DNA from: Hirundichthys speculiger
Lineage: Eukaryota > Chordata > Actinopteri > Beloniformes > Exocoetidae
NCBI GenBank assembly: GCA_018398805.1
Contig: JAGFBZ010000184.1
Location: 43,080 to 107,079 of the forward strand
Direction: 5' to 3'
Length of the DNA: 64,000 bases
Shown here: positions 22,001 to 35,600 of the stretch, one piece after another
How positions within the stretch are numbered: position 1 is the first letter of the stretch
Layout of the letters: every line of letters starts with the position of its first letter
Notes under the pieces: model-generated
Databases searched by the model: none
What the model was told of the DNA's origin: nothing
Seen by the model: only the letters and a program-made list of their open reading frames with translations
Position numbers and translations under genes: made by a program

Positions 22001-25000
22001 ATTTCTCCCTCACTGCGTTCTTTAGGATACTCTTAAAATCATTAATGGATATAAATGTGGAAAAGAAGAGGCATGTCAAACAAACTCATAGAGGGAAAGT
22101 TAATGAATTATTTTTTTTTTTAGGCAGCTCAAACGGGAGGATTCAGAGTCTCTGGTTAGAAAAAACATCCTCAAAGTGAGGAGCGTATGATTCAGTGCCA
22201 GCAAAGTAGATTTATCAGCAGATAATTCAACTGCATATTATAATTGAGGAGCATCAAGAGAAATAAAACAGTTCTGTTCCATTTTTCTTTGTTTTTTTTC
22301 AATGATTTAGGATTTAACGGATAAAAAGGTTTGTCTCATTTTATTTCCCTTGTTTGCCTGTCCTCGCCTTCTCAGCCAACATGCGTAAGTGTCCTGTCAG
22401 CTGTCTTTTTTAGTTTGAAAACATTTAGTAAAGCATTTGTTTGTTGTTTGACTACCTAACAATGTACTCTTCACAAGGGATTTGGAAAAGTTTCCAATTC
22501 TCATTGTCCATTAAAGAAAAACTTTAATGTTTTTTTTAAGTTCACCCACGTTTCAAACAAAAGTCAGCTTGTCCAGTACTGACCAGCCATGGAAACGCAG
22601 CCAAGAGCAGAATGTTGAAGGTAAACGAGCAAAAGGACATTTTGATGACACAATGGTAGAGCACAACAGTTAAATCCAGCAAAGAATGATTTATAAAGAG
22701 AAGGTAATGGAATAACAAGATTTGAATCCCACCAAAATGTTAAGGGAAGCTCTTTTTTTTTTTCGTGGCAGAACATTCAAGAAAGTCCACCATCATCTAC
22801 AACTGAAGGAACGGTACATGGGGGAGATGTCATAAACTTTCAACTAGCAAATGTCAGGTTCTGGTGGAGAATTACGCAAAACACCCACAGGAAGGTACAT
22901 CTACCATCTGTTGATATTCAGTTGAAATCAGAGGAAGATGCAGAGGAGAGCGTTAGACTGAACGGGAGAATCACCACGGTAACCCCTAAATGGAAAAGCG
23001 GCATGAGGAGGAGAAGAAGAAGGAGAGGAAGAAGGAGAAACATTATGGTACTATACTGGATAGTTTTTTTTTTTATTTTTAAATATGATGCAAATCCATT
23101 TGTTTCTATCTGTGTATTCATGCAGTGGTGCTTCTGTTTAATCAAATAATCCCTCATTTGCATATCTTATCAGAAAATATTGGAAAACTTATGACACAAA
23201 AGTTAATTATCTAAACTCAATAAGGATTTTGTGATTTCCATCAGTTTCAAATGTAGCTTTTTTTAATGTTGTCTCCCCTAAATCACACCAAAAACATTAA
23301 TACTGATTATGCTTCAACTTTTCAAACTGCCCATACAAACATTTACCTTGCTGACACTGACAGAGATACACAATAACATGTTCCCTCACTTTAAACACCA
23401 AGTACTCTGCACTATCCAAGTCTCATTGTTTACATGTAAATGTCCAACAATTTTTTAAGTTTTTTTTTTTTTAACCAATATCATCCTGTACTATATTTCA
23501 TGTCATTTCTATTATGTATTTGTTGTGACTCCAAGCTGGGTTGTGAACCCACAACCCTCCACCTCCCAGGCCCCTGGACACAACCCACTGCACCACCATC
23601 ACTCCACATAGACACCAAGATCCACCTCTGTTCTCCCTTCCCCTTTGACAAGCAGCCTGGGTGTAGCACTGCACAGCTGTTCCCACTCAATCATCAACAC
23701 CAGTCTCTTCAAAAACTCCGGATTCAACCTCACTCATCGCCAGATCTTCCCATAGAAACGCTTGGCAAGTATAGTGGATCTTCAGCAAGCTCTTCTTTCA
23801 TTCTGAGGATTATTATAGTTAGCTGCTGTAGTGGCTGTGTTTGTAATCAGCTTCTCTTTTTTTCTCCCTTCAGATCCAGCCATTTGCAGTGCCACCTCCT
23901 TGCCTTCATCGTCCCCAGGATTGTTGGTTTAGCTGCCAACCCTCAAATCCTCCTTTTTTACTTCTGGGAAAATTAAACTCTTAAACTCCAGAACTACATT
24001 CCTGTCTCCATTGTGGTTGCTTTAGGATTCAAGAAACAACTAAACCTTCACAGTATTTTCATATTGCTGTTGTTCTTTCTGTCTGAGAGGCAGCACACAA
24101 AGTTTAATTGTAGAAATATGATCACAATAAAATCTTATCAATCTTGTCTTGAAGGACAAAGTTCTTTTCAGCTATATTTTTGTTTTGGTTCATACTGTCT
24201 GAAACAATATAAAAGTTAAAGCAAATGTGAGAATTTCTGAGAGACTGAAAACAGTCATTATATATTTGGGTTGTTCACACACAAAGAAACTGTGTTTCCA
24301 GCATTACTTTATACTGGCTGTAGTTTTAATCTGTGATTGGATGCAAAAACTCCATGGTCCCGATCGTACACTTCCTGCTACTTGAGATGAGACCCCACTG
24401 ACAGTGAATAAAGTAATGCCACAGTTAGAAATACTGTCTCACCCAAAGTCGACAACACTCCACAGGCGGTCCAGATGAGAAGGCAGGGTCCCACTGCTCC
24501 AGAGTACAGCAGAACAGACTTGGGAGAAATGAAGATGCCTGAACCAATCATAGTCCCCACAATCATGCAAATGCCACTCAGCAGACCAATCTGAGCAAAA
24601 GCACAGAGAAGTAAAAACAATTAAACATGATGTCATTCACGTTTTATTTATATCCTTTATTTAACCAGGTAAGAGTCTCTGAGATTAAAATCTATTTTTC
24701 AAGAGACACCTGGCCAAGAATGGCAACAGTTGGTTAAAAAGACATCAGACAAAACAAATCAACAAACAATCAGCACCATCAGAATAAATCAATTAAAACA
24801 ATTACACCCATCGAGGGAACTCTTTTCCCTGTCCCGCAGAGCTGACTTAAATTCATCCAGATTAATGAGTTCAGTCAGTTTCATGTCCATTTGAAAATTG
24901 TTCCAGGAGGATGGAGCAGGATATTTAAAAGCTTTCTTTCCAAACTCTGTGCGAACATTTGGAACCTGCATTTGTAAGGTGCTTTGGGAATGGAGAGCGT

Positions 25001-26601
25001 AGTGGCTTTGCATTTGGGTCATATTAATGCACAGGTATGATGGGAGCAGTCCTAGTATGGATTTGTAAATAAAGGTGAGCCAGTGTGAAAGCCTGCGGGT
25101 GTACAGAGATGGACATCCAGATGTGGTATACAGGGTACAGTGATGAGTGAGATGGCCGAGTCCAGTAATGAAACGGAGAGCACAGGGGTAAACAGAGTCC
25201 AATTTCCTCAGTAAATTATCAGGAGAGTTCTTGTAGAGCAGATCACCATAATCCAACAATGGGAAGAAAGTTCCTGAAATTAAGTGTTTATGTACCTGAT
25301 GAGAAAAACATGATTTATTTCTGAGTTTTAATTTTTAAGTTTTAATTTAAGTTTTAATTTAGTGACAAGATTTTCAATGTGCAGATTAAAAGACAAATTC
25401 TGTTCAATAATAAAACCTAAATATTAATAAGATTGGACTCATTCAGTTTCAATACCTTGAGTGGTTGTGATCTTTACATTACCTGTCGCTTTTCTGGTTT
25501 TTGTAAACAACATAAACTTGGATTTTTCTGCATTGAGCACCAATTTCAGATGAGACAGACGGGACTGGATGATATCGAAGGCAGACTGAAGATGTTCCAA
25601 GGTTTGAACTAATGAGGGTGACGTGCAATATATAATCATATCATCTGCATAAAAGTAGGGATGCACCGAAATGAAAATTCTTGGCCGAAACCGAAAACCG
25701 AAAATGAAGAAACCAAGGCCGAAAACCGAAACACCGAAATAAATTATTATGCCAATTATTAGTACCGTTGCATTCATGGCAATGACTGTGAACTAACCTC
25801 ACTAAAATCAAGGCATTACCATTGCATAAATTAATATTAATGCTACAAAGAATAAATTATTTGCAAAATTATGAAAATATTTATTAGCACTGACATTACA
25901 ACAATGCACAATATAAAACAAAATTCAAAATAAAATGTTTAACTTGACCCCACTCAGGTGTACATTAAATAATAATACAGGCCTATAACTGACTGGCCTG
26001 CTGAAAGATTGTAAAAATGTTCTCTCATAAAAACACAGTCCATTTAAGTCAAGTGCATTTAAAAAAAATTCTCTGTAGGACTACTACAACAAAAATATCT
26101 GCATCTATAAGCTTATGGGCGTGAGCTGCAATAACATTAAACAGCTCAGGTAAACTCACGTCTGAGAAATGTCGTCTGCTCGGCATGGAATAACGGGGAT
26201 CAATCATGGGCGGAGTTTGCGGGGGGGCAGGGGGAGCAATGCTCCCCCCTGGTGGCTGAAATATGTAATTGCATTGTCAACGAACTGGCAAAAAATAAAT
26301 AAATGTTTTTGACCGTAATGTTTTTTTTAAGTCCAAAATAAACTGCAGTATATTGTGACAGTTAAATGAATCATGTTATATTTTGTTTCTTAATACATTT
26401 AACATCATTAACATTAACATTTATAACATCCTGTATCCTGTTGCAACTACTGGTTTTGAACATCATCTAATCTTGAACTTCATGGTTTCGTGGTGAGTGT
26501 ATCTTGTGTGCCATCATGTGCGCGCGAGTTTGCACATATGTGTGCATGCGCGCCGGTTCGCGTGAGAGTGCGGCCGTTTGTTGAAAGTGCTTAACAATTT
26601 T

Positions 26602-26658
<57 letters not shown>

Positions 26659-29600
26659 ACACAAAAGTCAAACTACGCCTATGGGCTCAATGTGCTCGAT
26701 CAGCCTACGAAATCCCACATCCTCTACAACAGAGAACGGCTGATCATCAAAGGCAATGAATTCCATAATTTTTTGTGTAATGCCCTTTGCCTTGGCACCA
26801 TCACTGGAAAACTTTCTTGCCTTTTCAAATACGTCCGCCACAGACGGAGTGGGCGCGCTCGGAGGGATTTTCCTTTTCTGTGCCGCCGCCTTCTCATATT
26901 CAGAATGGCGATGGGGATGTTTGGATTTCAGGTGATAAATCAAACCCGACGTGGAGAAACTCGTTGCAGATTCACCCCCTCTTGAAATTTCAGCGTTACA
27001 TGTTTTACAAATCGCTATCCGTGGGTCTTTCTCAGATATATTGAAATACGTCCACACCACAGACATGTTGGCCCCTCTCCAGACAAGCGCGTGCTGGCCG
27101 CGGTTTTTGTTCGTCATCACAACATCCTGTTTCGGCCGTGTTGTTTCGGTGATAAAAGTCTTTCGGCCGAAAACCGAAAATGCACTTTTGGGCCATTTTC
27201 GGCCGAAAATTTTCGGTGGCCGAATTTTCGGTGCATCCCTACATAAAAGTGAAAATGAGCATCAGAAATATTTACACAAAGGTCATTTATGTACAAGGAG
27301 AATAGCAGAGGTCCCAGAACAGAGCCCTGAGGCACACCACTCCGCACAGGGAGAACAGAGGAGGAGGATCCAGCAACCTGCACAGATTGTGATCTCCCAG
27401 ATAAATAGTTGGATAACCAACCAACAGCATGCTCAGATAGACCACAGTTTAGAAGCCTGTCTGCTAAAGTTCCATGTTCTACTGTATCAAAGGCTTTGGA
27501 CAAATCTATAAAAAGTGCAGCACAGTACTTTTTGCAGTCCAGTGACCCAGTTATATCTATATACCCAGTTAACAACCTTGACAGATCCAGTTGTTGTACT
27601 GTGACACTTCCTGAAACCAGACTGGTATTGAGATAAAACACAATTCTCATCTAAGAACTCTTTAAGTTGTTCACTTGCAAGTTTTTCGAGAACTTTAGCC
27701 AAAACACACAGCTTAGATATCGGCCTGTAGTTATTAACAGCAGAGCACAGCACGTGTGATAATAAAGCCAGCAGCTGTTTTTTTAGGTAACTTCAATCTT
27801 TACCTGTCCGATGATAAATATGTGAATTGATACTGTAACTTTTCTTTCTGGTTTTTTATTTGTTGCTTTTATGGTGCTTCACATTACTTTTAAAATATGA
27901 TGCATCCATAATCAAATAACTGAGTTGATGGCCCTTTATAATGAAGTACTTGATTGGTCAAGACTTACTGAAGATGGAAATAAAGACAGCTTGATGTTAT
28001 AGAAAATAATTTTCTTCCGCTTCATGTAAATAAACACGACCATAACAAGTTAAAGCATTAACTTGATTATTTCCTTTCCTCTTACTCACTTCAAACCTAA
28101 CCAGGAACACAGGGACGGCTAGACCCATCTCTCAACCCTTCCAGATGCACCCTTTACTTTACCACAAAATTCCTGAGTAATATGTGTTGTTTCTTTTATT
28201 CATAGAAATATAGACAAAGCTGTGTCAAAATTGTTAGAATGGCTTATTCCCATTTTGTCATGTTCAGGTTCTTGTCTCCTGAGGACAAGTGTCCTGAGGT
28301 ATGTGTCATTGGACAGGTGTCCTTGGGCGTGATTGAACTCAAAGTTGCTCCTGGTCGGAGGATGGCTCCTTTCATGGCAGCACTTCACCGCTGGCATGCA
28401 GGTGTGTTTTAAAAGGGTTTATGACATGCTGTAAACTACTTTAGTTGCCATTAATGCATAAAAAGTGGTATAAAATTGAAGACCTTTGGGTCTCTTTCTT
28501 TTCTTTTTTTTTCATTCAGGTTAACAGTGTTCCAAGGGTTAATCATTTACTGCATGAATTGACCTGCATAAGATGTTTCCTTTTTTTTTTCTTTTTTCTT
28601 AAAGATCCTGGGATTGACAATCTTTGTGGAAAAAAGAAAAAGTCAACATCAGCATGACAGTTATTTGGTAAATCAGCAGGTCTACTTAACCTGTTCGATA
28701 GGGGTGCTCCGATCGATCGGTGACCTGATCGGATCGGCCGATATGCATATGATCGGGATCGGTCAGAATTGTCATTAAAGCCGATCAAAAGAGCCGATCA
28801 AAAACGCTCTATTCTCGTGCGCATACACTGTGTATAGACCTTTTCGGGCCAGCCCCCCGGAAGTACCCCTTCCGCCATTGCGGGGTTGTGCTACAGAGCA
28901 ACACTCTCACCGGCTCGCAGATTAACCAGTGTTTTTCTCTTTCTACAAATATATATTTTTATAATGTCGAGTCAGTCGAGTGGGAATACATGTTCCGTTA
29001 TAAACTGTGCCAACAATGGCATGAAAATTCAACAATGGAAGAAGAAAGTATGAAATACACAAGCCTTTACTGCACGAAGACTGCCTTGTTTGCAGCCATA
29101 CAGTTTGCACCGATTTCCTGGGCGCACCGACAACCAAGAAGTTAGGAAGACGTGGGTGAAAAATATCAACAGAAAGGACTTTGTTCCAAATGAATACACA
29201 GCCGGGTGAGTTTTCGTTAACATTCAATCTCGTACTACTCATAGTCTCGCTGAGTGTCCCGGACGATTCTGGCCGAAAGAACAGCAGTATGAGGCTACTG
29301 TAGCCCTCGGCACTAGCACAAGCCTATAAATCAATGAATGAATGAATGACTTAGGAGAATGATTAAATAAATTAAATATAACATTAACACATAGCCTAAT
29401 TTACCGCTAGCGTTAACGTTACAGTAGCATAATCTTTATGGCTTGTTGACGTTAGTTATAGCCAGCGTTGCAGCGTTCCACAGTTTTAAGTGTTTGATTA
29501 TGGGAATAGATCATGCTATTTCCATAACCAATCATTAAAAACAGCGATAAACTACCTTCATCTGTAACTGGAGGCCACTGCCTAACATCATCAATCCAAG

Positions 29601-32600
29601 ACATGTCTGCGTTATCCGTAACAAATGCTCCACGCTGCTGGTGTTGGGTTAGTTGGTGGAGCACCGCACACTACAGTTATGGCGGGGCCACTAGGGGGCG
29701 CATGTCCACAATTTTCAAGTCGAAAAGGTCTAAGACAGTAAGAAACAAAGGGAAATAAATACAATCGGTGATCGGTATCGGATCGGCCGATATTGATTTC
29801 AGTGATCGGTGATCGGCCCCAAAAACCCTGATCGGAGCACCCCTACTGTTCGATGTATTCAGCTGTTTTCACTAACCACCAGAGTTTTCATGTAGCCCTT
29901 TGTGAACAGATTATCGTCATTCCTGGTTCTCAAAAATTTCATTGACACAGTCACTAAAACTATAATGACGTTCTGAGTCATCCACCACCAACCAGTCATA
30001 TCTCCATTTTTATTTATTGATATTATTGTCCATCAAATTTTTCATGTGAAGACATCAGATATGGGCCTATCATACATGCTTATCACAGATTATGAGCCAT
30101 TACAGCCTGCAGGACATGGAAATGCCACCCCCTTCTGTTGCACTCTGCATGGGCACATGTGTGTACAGTGCGTGACAGTCCTAAAACACCATGAAGATGT
30201 TTAATGTGAAACATTTTGCACAATGTATCAAAAAAGTTGGGCATGGGCAACAGAAGGCTGGAAATGTAAATGGTACTGCAGCAAAAAACACAATAGTGAA
30301 ACAACTTCAGAATAATGTTCCTTGGTGTAAAATTGTGAAGACCTCGAATATTGCATCATGCACAGTCAATGATATCAATACAAGGGTCAGAGAATGAGAA
30401 GAAATCTCTGTCTGCATGTCACTAAGTTGGAAAATTAATTTTGTATGCCTATACCTATACCCTTCATGGCCTACTGCATTAAAGACAGACATGATTCTCC
30501 AATGAAAATCATTACACGGGCTCAGGAACATTCAGAAATCCTGGTCAAAGAACACAGCTTGCTGTACTATGCACAAATGCAGGTTAAAGCGCAATCATGC
30601 AAAGAAAACGTCTTAGGAGAAACTGATCAAGAAACAGCTGGGCCACCTTCTCTGGGTCAAAGCTGAACTGGCTGGACGCTAAGGGGACAACTGTCCCGCG
30701 GTCAGACAAACTAGCATTTAAAACTCTTATTGAAGACAATGGATCCTCTTAACTTAATAGAGAAGGGACCATTGGTCTGCATCTCTGATGGTATAGGGCA
30801 GGGCTGTTCAACTCCAGTCCTTGAGGACCTCTGTCCTGCATGTCTGAGATGTGTCCCTGCTTCGGTGCACCTGATTCAAATGAGTGGGTCGCTAACAGAC
30901 TTGTGCAAACCTTGAAGACAAGCCGATGGTGATCCATTCATTCGAATCAGATGTGTTGTGGCAGGTATCATCTCAGACATGCAGGACAGCAGTTCTCAAG
31001 GACTGGAGTTGAAGAGCCCTGGTATGGGGGTATATTCATGCAAATAGAATGGGCAGGTTGCACATCTGGAAAGGAAACATCAGTACTGAAGGGAAAATAC
31101 AAGTTTTAGAGGAAGATTTGCTTCTATCTAGACAGCATCTTTTTCAGGAAAGTCCTTGCATTTTCCAGCAAGACTCTGCTAAACTGGACATCTACTGCAG
31201 TAGCACAGCTTCATTTTAAGAGTTTTGTTGCCTGACTGACCCGGTTACAGTCCAGACCTCTCACCAGCTGAAAACATTTGGTGAATCATGAAATGAAACG
31301 TACGGCAAAGAAGACCCCATGCTGTTCAGCAAGATGAAAGTGCCCCAGTCCAGTCCAAGTACTATATTTTCTTTGCTGGTCTGACACAGGGGTGGCCAAA
31401 TTCGGTCCTTGGGGGCCAGTGTCCTGCATGTTTTGCATGTTTCCCTGTTTTAACACGGCTGATTCTAATTAATGGCTGTCATTATCTTGTCATCACGGTC
31501 AGCACATGTCCGTTAACGACATAGGGCCTGATTTACTAAAGGTTTGCGTGCGTAAAAACGTGTGCAAACTTGACACCACCCGCAAACCAATGCGCAAGCT
31601 GATTTACTAACAGCGTGCAAAGAGGACTGCGCCTCTCAAATGAGGAAAATAGCACACGCTGTTCATTTAGTACTTTTGCTCTGATGAATAAACAATATGG
31701 GGCGTACCCGCCAGAAAGCGCAAAATACTGGGAGGGGAAAATGCAAATAGGTTCATTTACCACGCGCAATGAGATTTACCAACCCTGAAAGTAATTGCGG
31801 GGATTGTGATTGCGTCTGTATTTAATACGTTCGAAAGGAAGGTGCTAATCTGCCCAGCATTACGCACCGATGGCTGCTGTTATTGTGGCAAGGAGGCGAC
31901 ATCGCCAAAATCAAAGAATACGCAGAGAGAGAGTCTTTCGGACTCGTGTAAATTTGTTTGGAATGAATGAAAACCAGATAGTTGAAACTTAAGGGCTGAT
32001 TTGGAGCCGGTCACAAGCACATGCAAAAGGAGAAATATTTTATTTGAATGTTAAATCGAGTATTATTCAGCAAAAGGTTGCCACAGGAGGCACATTCATT
32101 TTTTTATTTGTGATAATAAATAAATCACGTGTTTTCATGGAGAAAAAAGTGTTTCTTATTGTGCGCCTACCTTGTTCTGCAGTTGGCTCTAGCGTGTCAG
32201 ACCCCAGTATCCCTGTTATCTGCTCCTCGCAGAAGGTGAGCTGCACCTGCTGCGCAATCCTGGTTAGAGGCATCTCTTCCCTCCACCTGTCTGTCTTGTT
32301 TGCCGAAGTTTTATTAAAGGCCACTTTTTCTTTAGTTCTTCGCCTTATATCTTGCCACCTTCTTTCAACCTCATCTGCCGTTCTTTTTGTCTTACCAACT
32401 GCATTTATTCTATCGTAGATTTTCTCCCATATTGCGTTTCTTTTGGTAATGTTTAAATTTCTTTGCTGTAGTTCATGAATGTGTTTATTTGCCTCTTCCA
32501 CTAATATCTCTAACTCCAACTCGTCAAATTTCATTTTGCGCTTGCGTCTATCCTGCTTTCCATCCAGACTCTCCATGGCGCAAACCTTAAGACACGCAAC

Positions 32601-35600
32601 ACCTCATTTAAATACTGCGGTTTGCACCCGTTATCAATTGCGCGAGCATTCTTAGTTGATCACCCGCAAAACACACAACAACAGCACGCGCAAACTTTTT
32701 CAGTGCACACGCAATTTAGTACTCTTTATTTAGGATCTTAGTAAATCAGGCCCATAGTCACTTGTATTAGAGTGTGAAGGAGGAGGGAAACATCTAAGAT
32801 CTGCCGGACAGCAGCCCTCGAGGACAGACTTTGGCCACCCCTGGTCTGACATAATCCAATAGGACCCTAAACATGCAGTTCTTCCAGTGACCACTAGGGT
32901 TAGGGTTTGGTTTGGTTTGGTTTTTCAGATTAATACTTTAACTGTAGGTGCTCCTTTCAGTGAATGTATCTTATTTGCTGCTTATTTGCTAGAAACAAGT
33001 TTTATTATCTTTATGTTTTGGTGTTAGCTCAAATATATCAGCAACGTTTTCCATTGAATAGTAGTCAACATGTCATGTGCTCTCAATGTGTGTAGGTCGG
33101 CTTAAGGTCAGTTTGACCAAAACACACAGCTTAGATATCGGCCTGTAGTTATTAACAGCAGAGCACAGCACGTGTGATAATAAAGCCAGCAGCTGTTTTT
33201 TTAGGTAACTTCAATTTTTACCTGTCCGATGATAAATATGTGAATTGATACTGTAACTTTTCTTCTGGTTTTTTATTTGTTGCTTTTATGGTGCTTCACA
33301 TTACTTTTAAAATATGATGCATCCATAATCAAATAACTGAGTTGATGGCCCTTTATAATGAAGTACTTGATTGGTCAAGACTTACTGAAGATGGAAATAA
33401 AGACAGCTTGATGTTATAGAAAATAATTTTCTTCCGCTTCATGTAAATAAACACAACCATAACAAGTTAAAGCATTAACTTGATTATTTCCTTTCCTCTT
33501 ACTCACTTCAAACCTAACCAGGAACACAGGGACGGCTAGACCCATCTCAACCCTTCCAGATGCACCCTTTACTTTACCACAAAATTCCTGAGTAATATGT
33601 GTTGTTTCTTTTATTCATAGAAATATAGACAAAGCTGTGTCAAAATTGTTNTTGTTCGTCATCACAACATCCTGTTTCGGCCGTGTTGTTTCGGTGATAA
33701 AAGTCTTTCGGCCGAAAACCGAAAATGCACTTTTGGGCCATTTTCGGCCGAAAATTTTCGGTGGCCGAATTTTCGGTGCATCCCTACATAAAAGTGAAAA
33801 TGAGCATCAGAAATATTTACACAAAGGTCATTTATGTACAAGGAGAATAGCAGAGGTCCCAGAACAGAGCCCTGAGGCACACCACTCCGCACAGGGAGAA
33901 CAGAGGAGGAGGATCCAGCAACCTGCACAGATTGTGATCTCCCAGATAAATAGTTGGATAACCAACCAACAGCATGCTCAGATAGACCACAGTTTAGAAG
34001 CCTGTCTGCTAAAGTTCCATGTTCTACTGTATCAAAGGCTTTGGACAAATCTATAAAAAGTGCAGCACAGTACTTTTTGCAGTCCAGTGACCCAGTTATA
34101 TCTATATACCCAGTTAACAACCTTGACAGATCCAGTTGTTGTACTGTGACACTTCCTGAAACCAGACTGGTATTGAGATAAAACACAATTCTCATCTAAG
34201 AACTCTTTAAGTTGTTCACTTGCAAGTTTTTCGAGAACTTTAGCCAAAACACACAGCTTAGATATCGGCCTGTAGTTATTAACAGCAGAGCACAGCACGT
34301 GTGATAATAAAGCCAGCAGCTGTTTTTTTAGGTAACTTCAATCTTTACCTGTCCGATGATAAATATGTGAATTGATACTGTAACTTTTCTTTCTGGTTTT
34401 TTATTTGTTGCTTTTATGGTGCTTCACATTACTTTTAAAATATGATGCATCCATAATCAAATAACTGAGTTGATGGCCCTTTATAATGAAGTACTTGATT
34501 GGTCAAGACTTACTGAAGATGGAAATAAAGACAGCTTGATGTTATAGAAAATAATTTTCTTCCGCTTCATGTAAATAAACACGACCATAACAAGTTAAAG
34601 CATTAACTTGATTATTTCCTTTCCTCTTACTCACTTCAAACCTAACCAGGAACACAGGGACGGCTAGACCCATCTCAACCCTTCCAGATGCACCCTTTAC
34701 TTTACCACAAAATTCCTGAGTAATATGTGTTGTTTCTTTTATTCATAGAAATATAGACAAAGCTGTGTCAAAATTGTTAGAATGGCTTATTCCCTTTTTG
34801 TCATGTTCAGGTTCTTGTCTCCTGAGGACAAGTGTCCTGAGGTATGTGTCATTGGACAGGTGTCCTTGGGCGTGATTGAACTCAAAGTTGCTCCTGGTCG
34901 GAGGATGGCTCCTTTCATGGCAGCACTTCACCGCTGGCATGCAGGTGTGTTTTAAAAGGGTTTATGACATGCTGTAAACTACTTTAGTTGCCACTAATGC
35001 ATAAAAAGTGGTATAAAATTAAAGACCTTTGGGTCTCTTTCTTTTCTTTTTTTTTCATTCAGGTTAACAGTGTTCCAAGGGTTAATCATTTACTTCATGA
35101 ATTGACCTGCATAAGATGTTTCCTTTTTTTTTTTTTTTTTCTTTTTCTTAAAGATCCTGGGATTGACAATCTTTGTGGAAAAAAGAAAAAGTCAACATCA
35201 GCATGACAGTTATTTGGTAAATCAGCAGGTCTACTTAACCTGTTCGATAGGGGTGCTCCGATCGATCGGTGACCTGATCGGATCGGCCGATATGCATATG
35301 ATCGGGATCGGTCAGAATTGTCATTAAAGCCGATCAAAAGAGCCGATCAAAAACGCTCTATTCTCGTGCGCATACACTGTGTATAGACCTTTTCGGGCCA
35401 GCCCCCCGGAAGTACCCCTTCCGCCATTGCGGGGTTGTGCTACAGAGCGACACTTTCACCGGCTCGCAGATTGACCAGTGTTTTTCTCTTTCTACAAATA
35501 GATATTTTTATAATGTCGAGTCAGTCGAGTGGGAATACATGTTCCGTTATAAACTGTGCCAACAATGGCATGAAAATTCAACAATGGAAGAAGAAAGTAT

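Larger units (their letters stand above)
25656..27241 (-). mobile_element. hAT element inserted in the LINE at its YADD motif
   Basis: Ends TAGGGATGCACCGAAA and TTTCGGTGCATCCCTA; perfect 8-bp duplication CATAAAAG at 25648-25655 and 27242-27249. Subterminal CGGCCGAAAACCGAAAA repeats on both sides. It carries an N-terminal BED-finger transposase fragment at 26684-27066 but most of the transposase is deleted. It is itself split by the element at 26205-26683. Confidence 0.92.
24640..27770 (-). mobile_element. L2/Rex-type LINE fragment (copy 1), interrupted by a hAT
   Basis: Minus-strand reverse transcriptase pieces in order: [20 protein letters not shown] (27.73 kb), [34 protein letters not shown] (27.3 kb), then HFHFY | ADDMIIYC with the hAT 25656-27241 inserted between Y and A. 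Next come [17 protein letters not shown] and a C-terminal block [12 protein letters not shown]...SSWNNFQ...[11 protein letters not shown] down to 24789, and a 3' end near 24640. The 5' half is missing. Several frame breaks occur. It sits in slc7a9 intron 1, same strand. Confidence 0.82.
28699..29845. mobile_element. hAT element TAGGGGTGCTCCGATC, copy A
   Basis: Inverted ends TAGGGGTGCTCCGATC and GATCGGAGCACCCCTA, 8-bp duplication CTGTTCGA at 28691-28698 and 29846-29853. Subterminal GATCGG repeats at both ends. The interior is occupied by a second element with a THAP-like exon (28835-29732). Confidence 0.92.
31387..32843. mobile_element. 224-bp hAT-type MITE carrying a Harbinger insertion (copy A)
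   Basis: CAGGGGTGGCCAAATTCGG and TTTGGCCACCCCTG ends with a perfect 8-bp duplication GTCTGACA (31379-31386 and 32844-32851). Without the 1230-bp Harbinger plus its 3-bp duplication, the MITE is 224 bp, equal to its counterpart at 37948-38171. Confidence 0.9.
27107..33115. repeat. Tandemly repeated unit, copy A (about 6.0 kb)
   Basis: 27107-33115 matches 33652-38453 almost base for base in the same order (LINE 5' part, hAT with THAP piece, Tc1 relic with MITE, second MITE). The main difference is the 1230-bp Harbinger element at 31524-32753, present only in copy A. At 33115 copy A jumps to sequence equivalent to about 27699, starting a partial third copy. The sequence could be a real tandem duplication or two haplotypes joined by the assembler at the single N. 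Confidence 0.92.

Noticed and set aside
26467..26985. Poly-proline and poly-glycine containing frames
   Set aside because: Produced by the C54 homopolymer; the real coding signal there is the BED transposase on the minus strand.
30191..30397. Short frame [20 protein letters not shown] as a small gene
   Set aside because: It is part of a decayed Tc1-like relic repeated at 36755 and followed by stops and frame changes.
32044..32418. Plus-strand frame of 124 codons
   Set aside because: Antisense of the Harbinger Myb/SANT gene.
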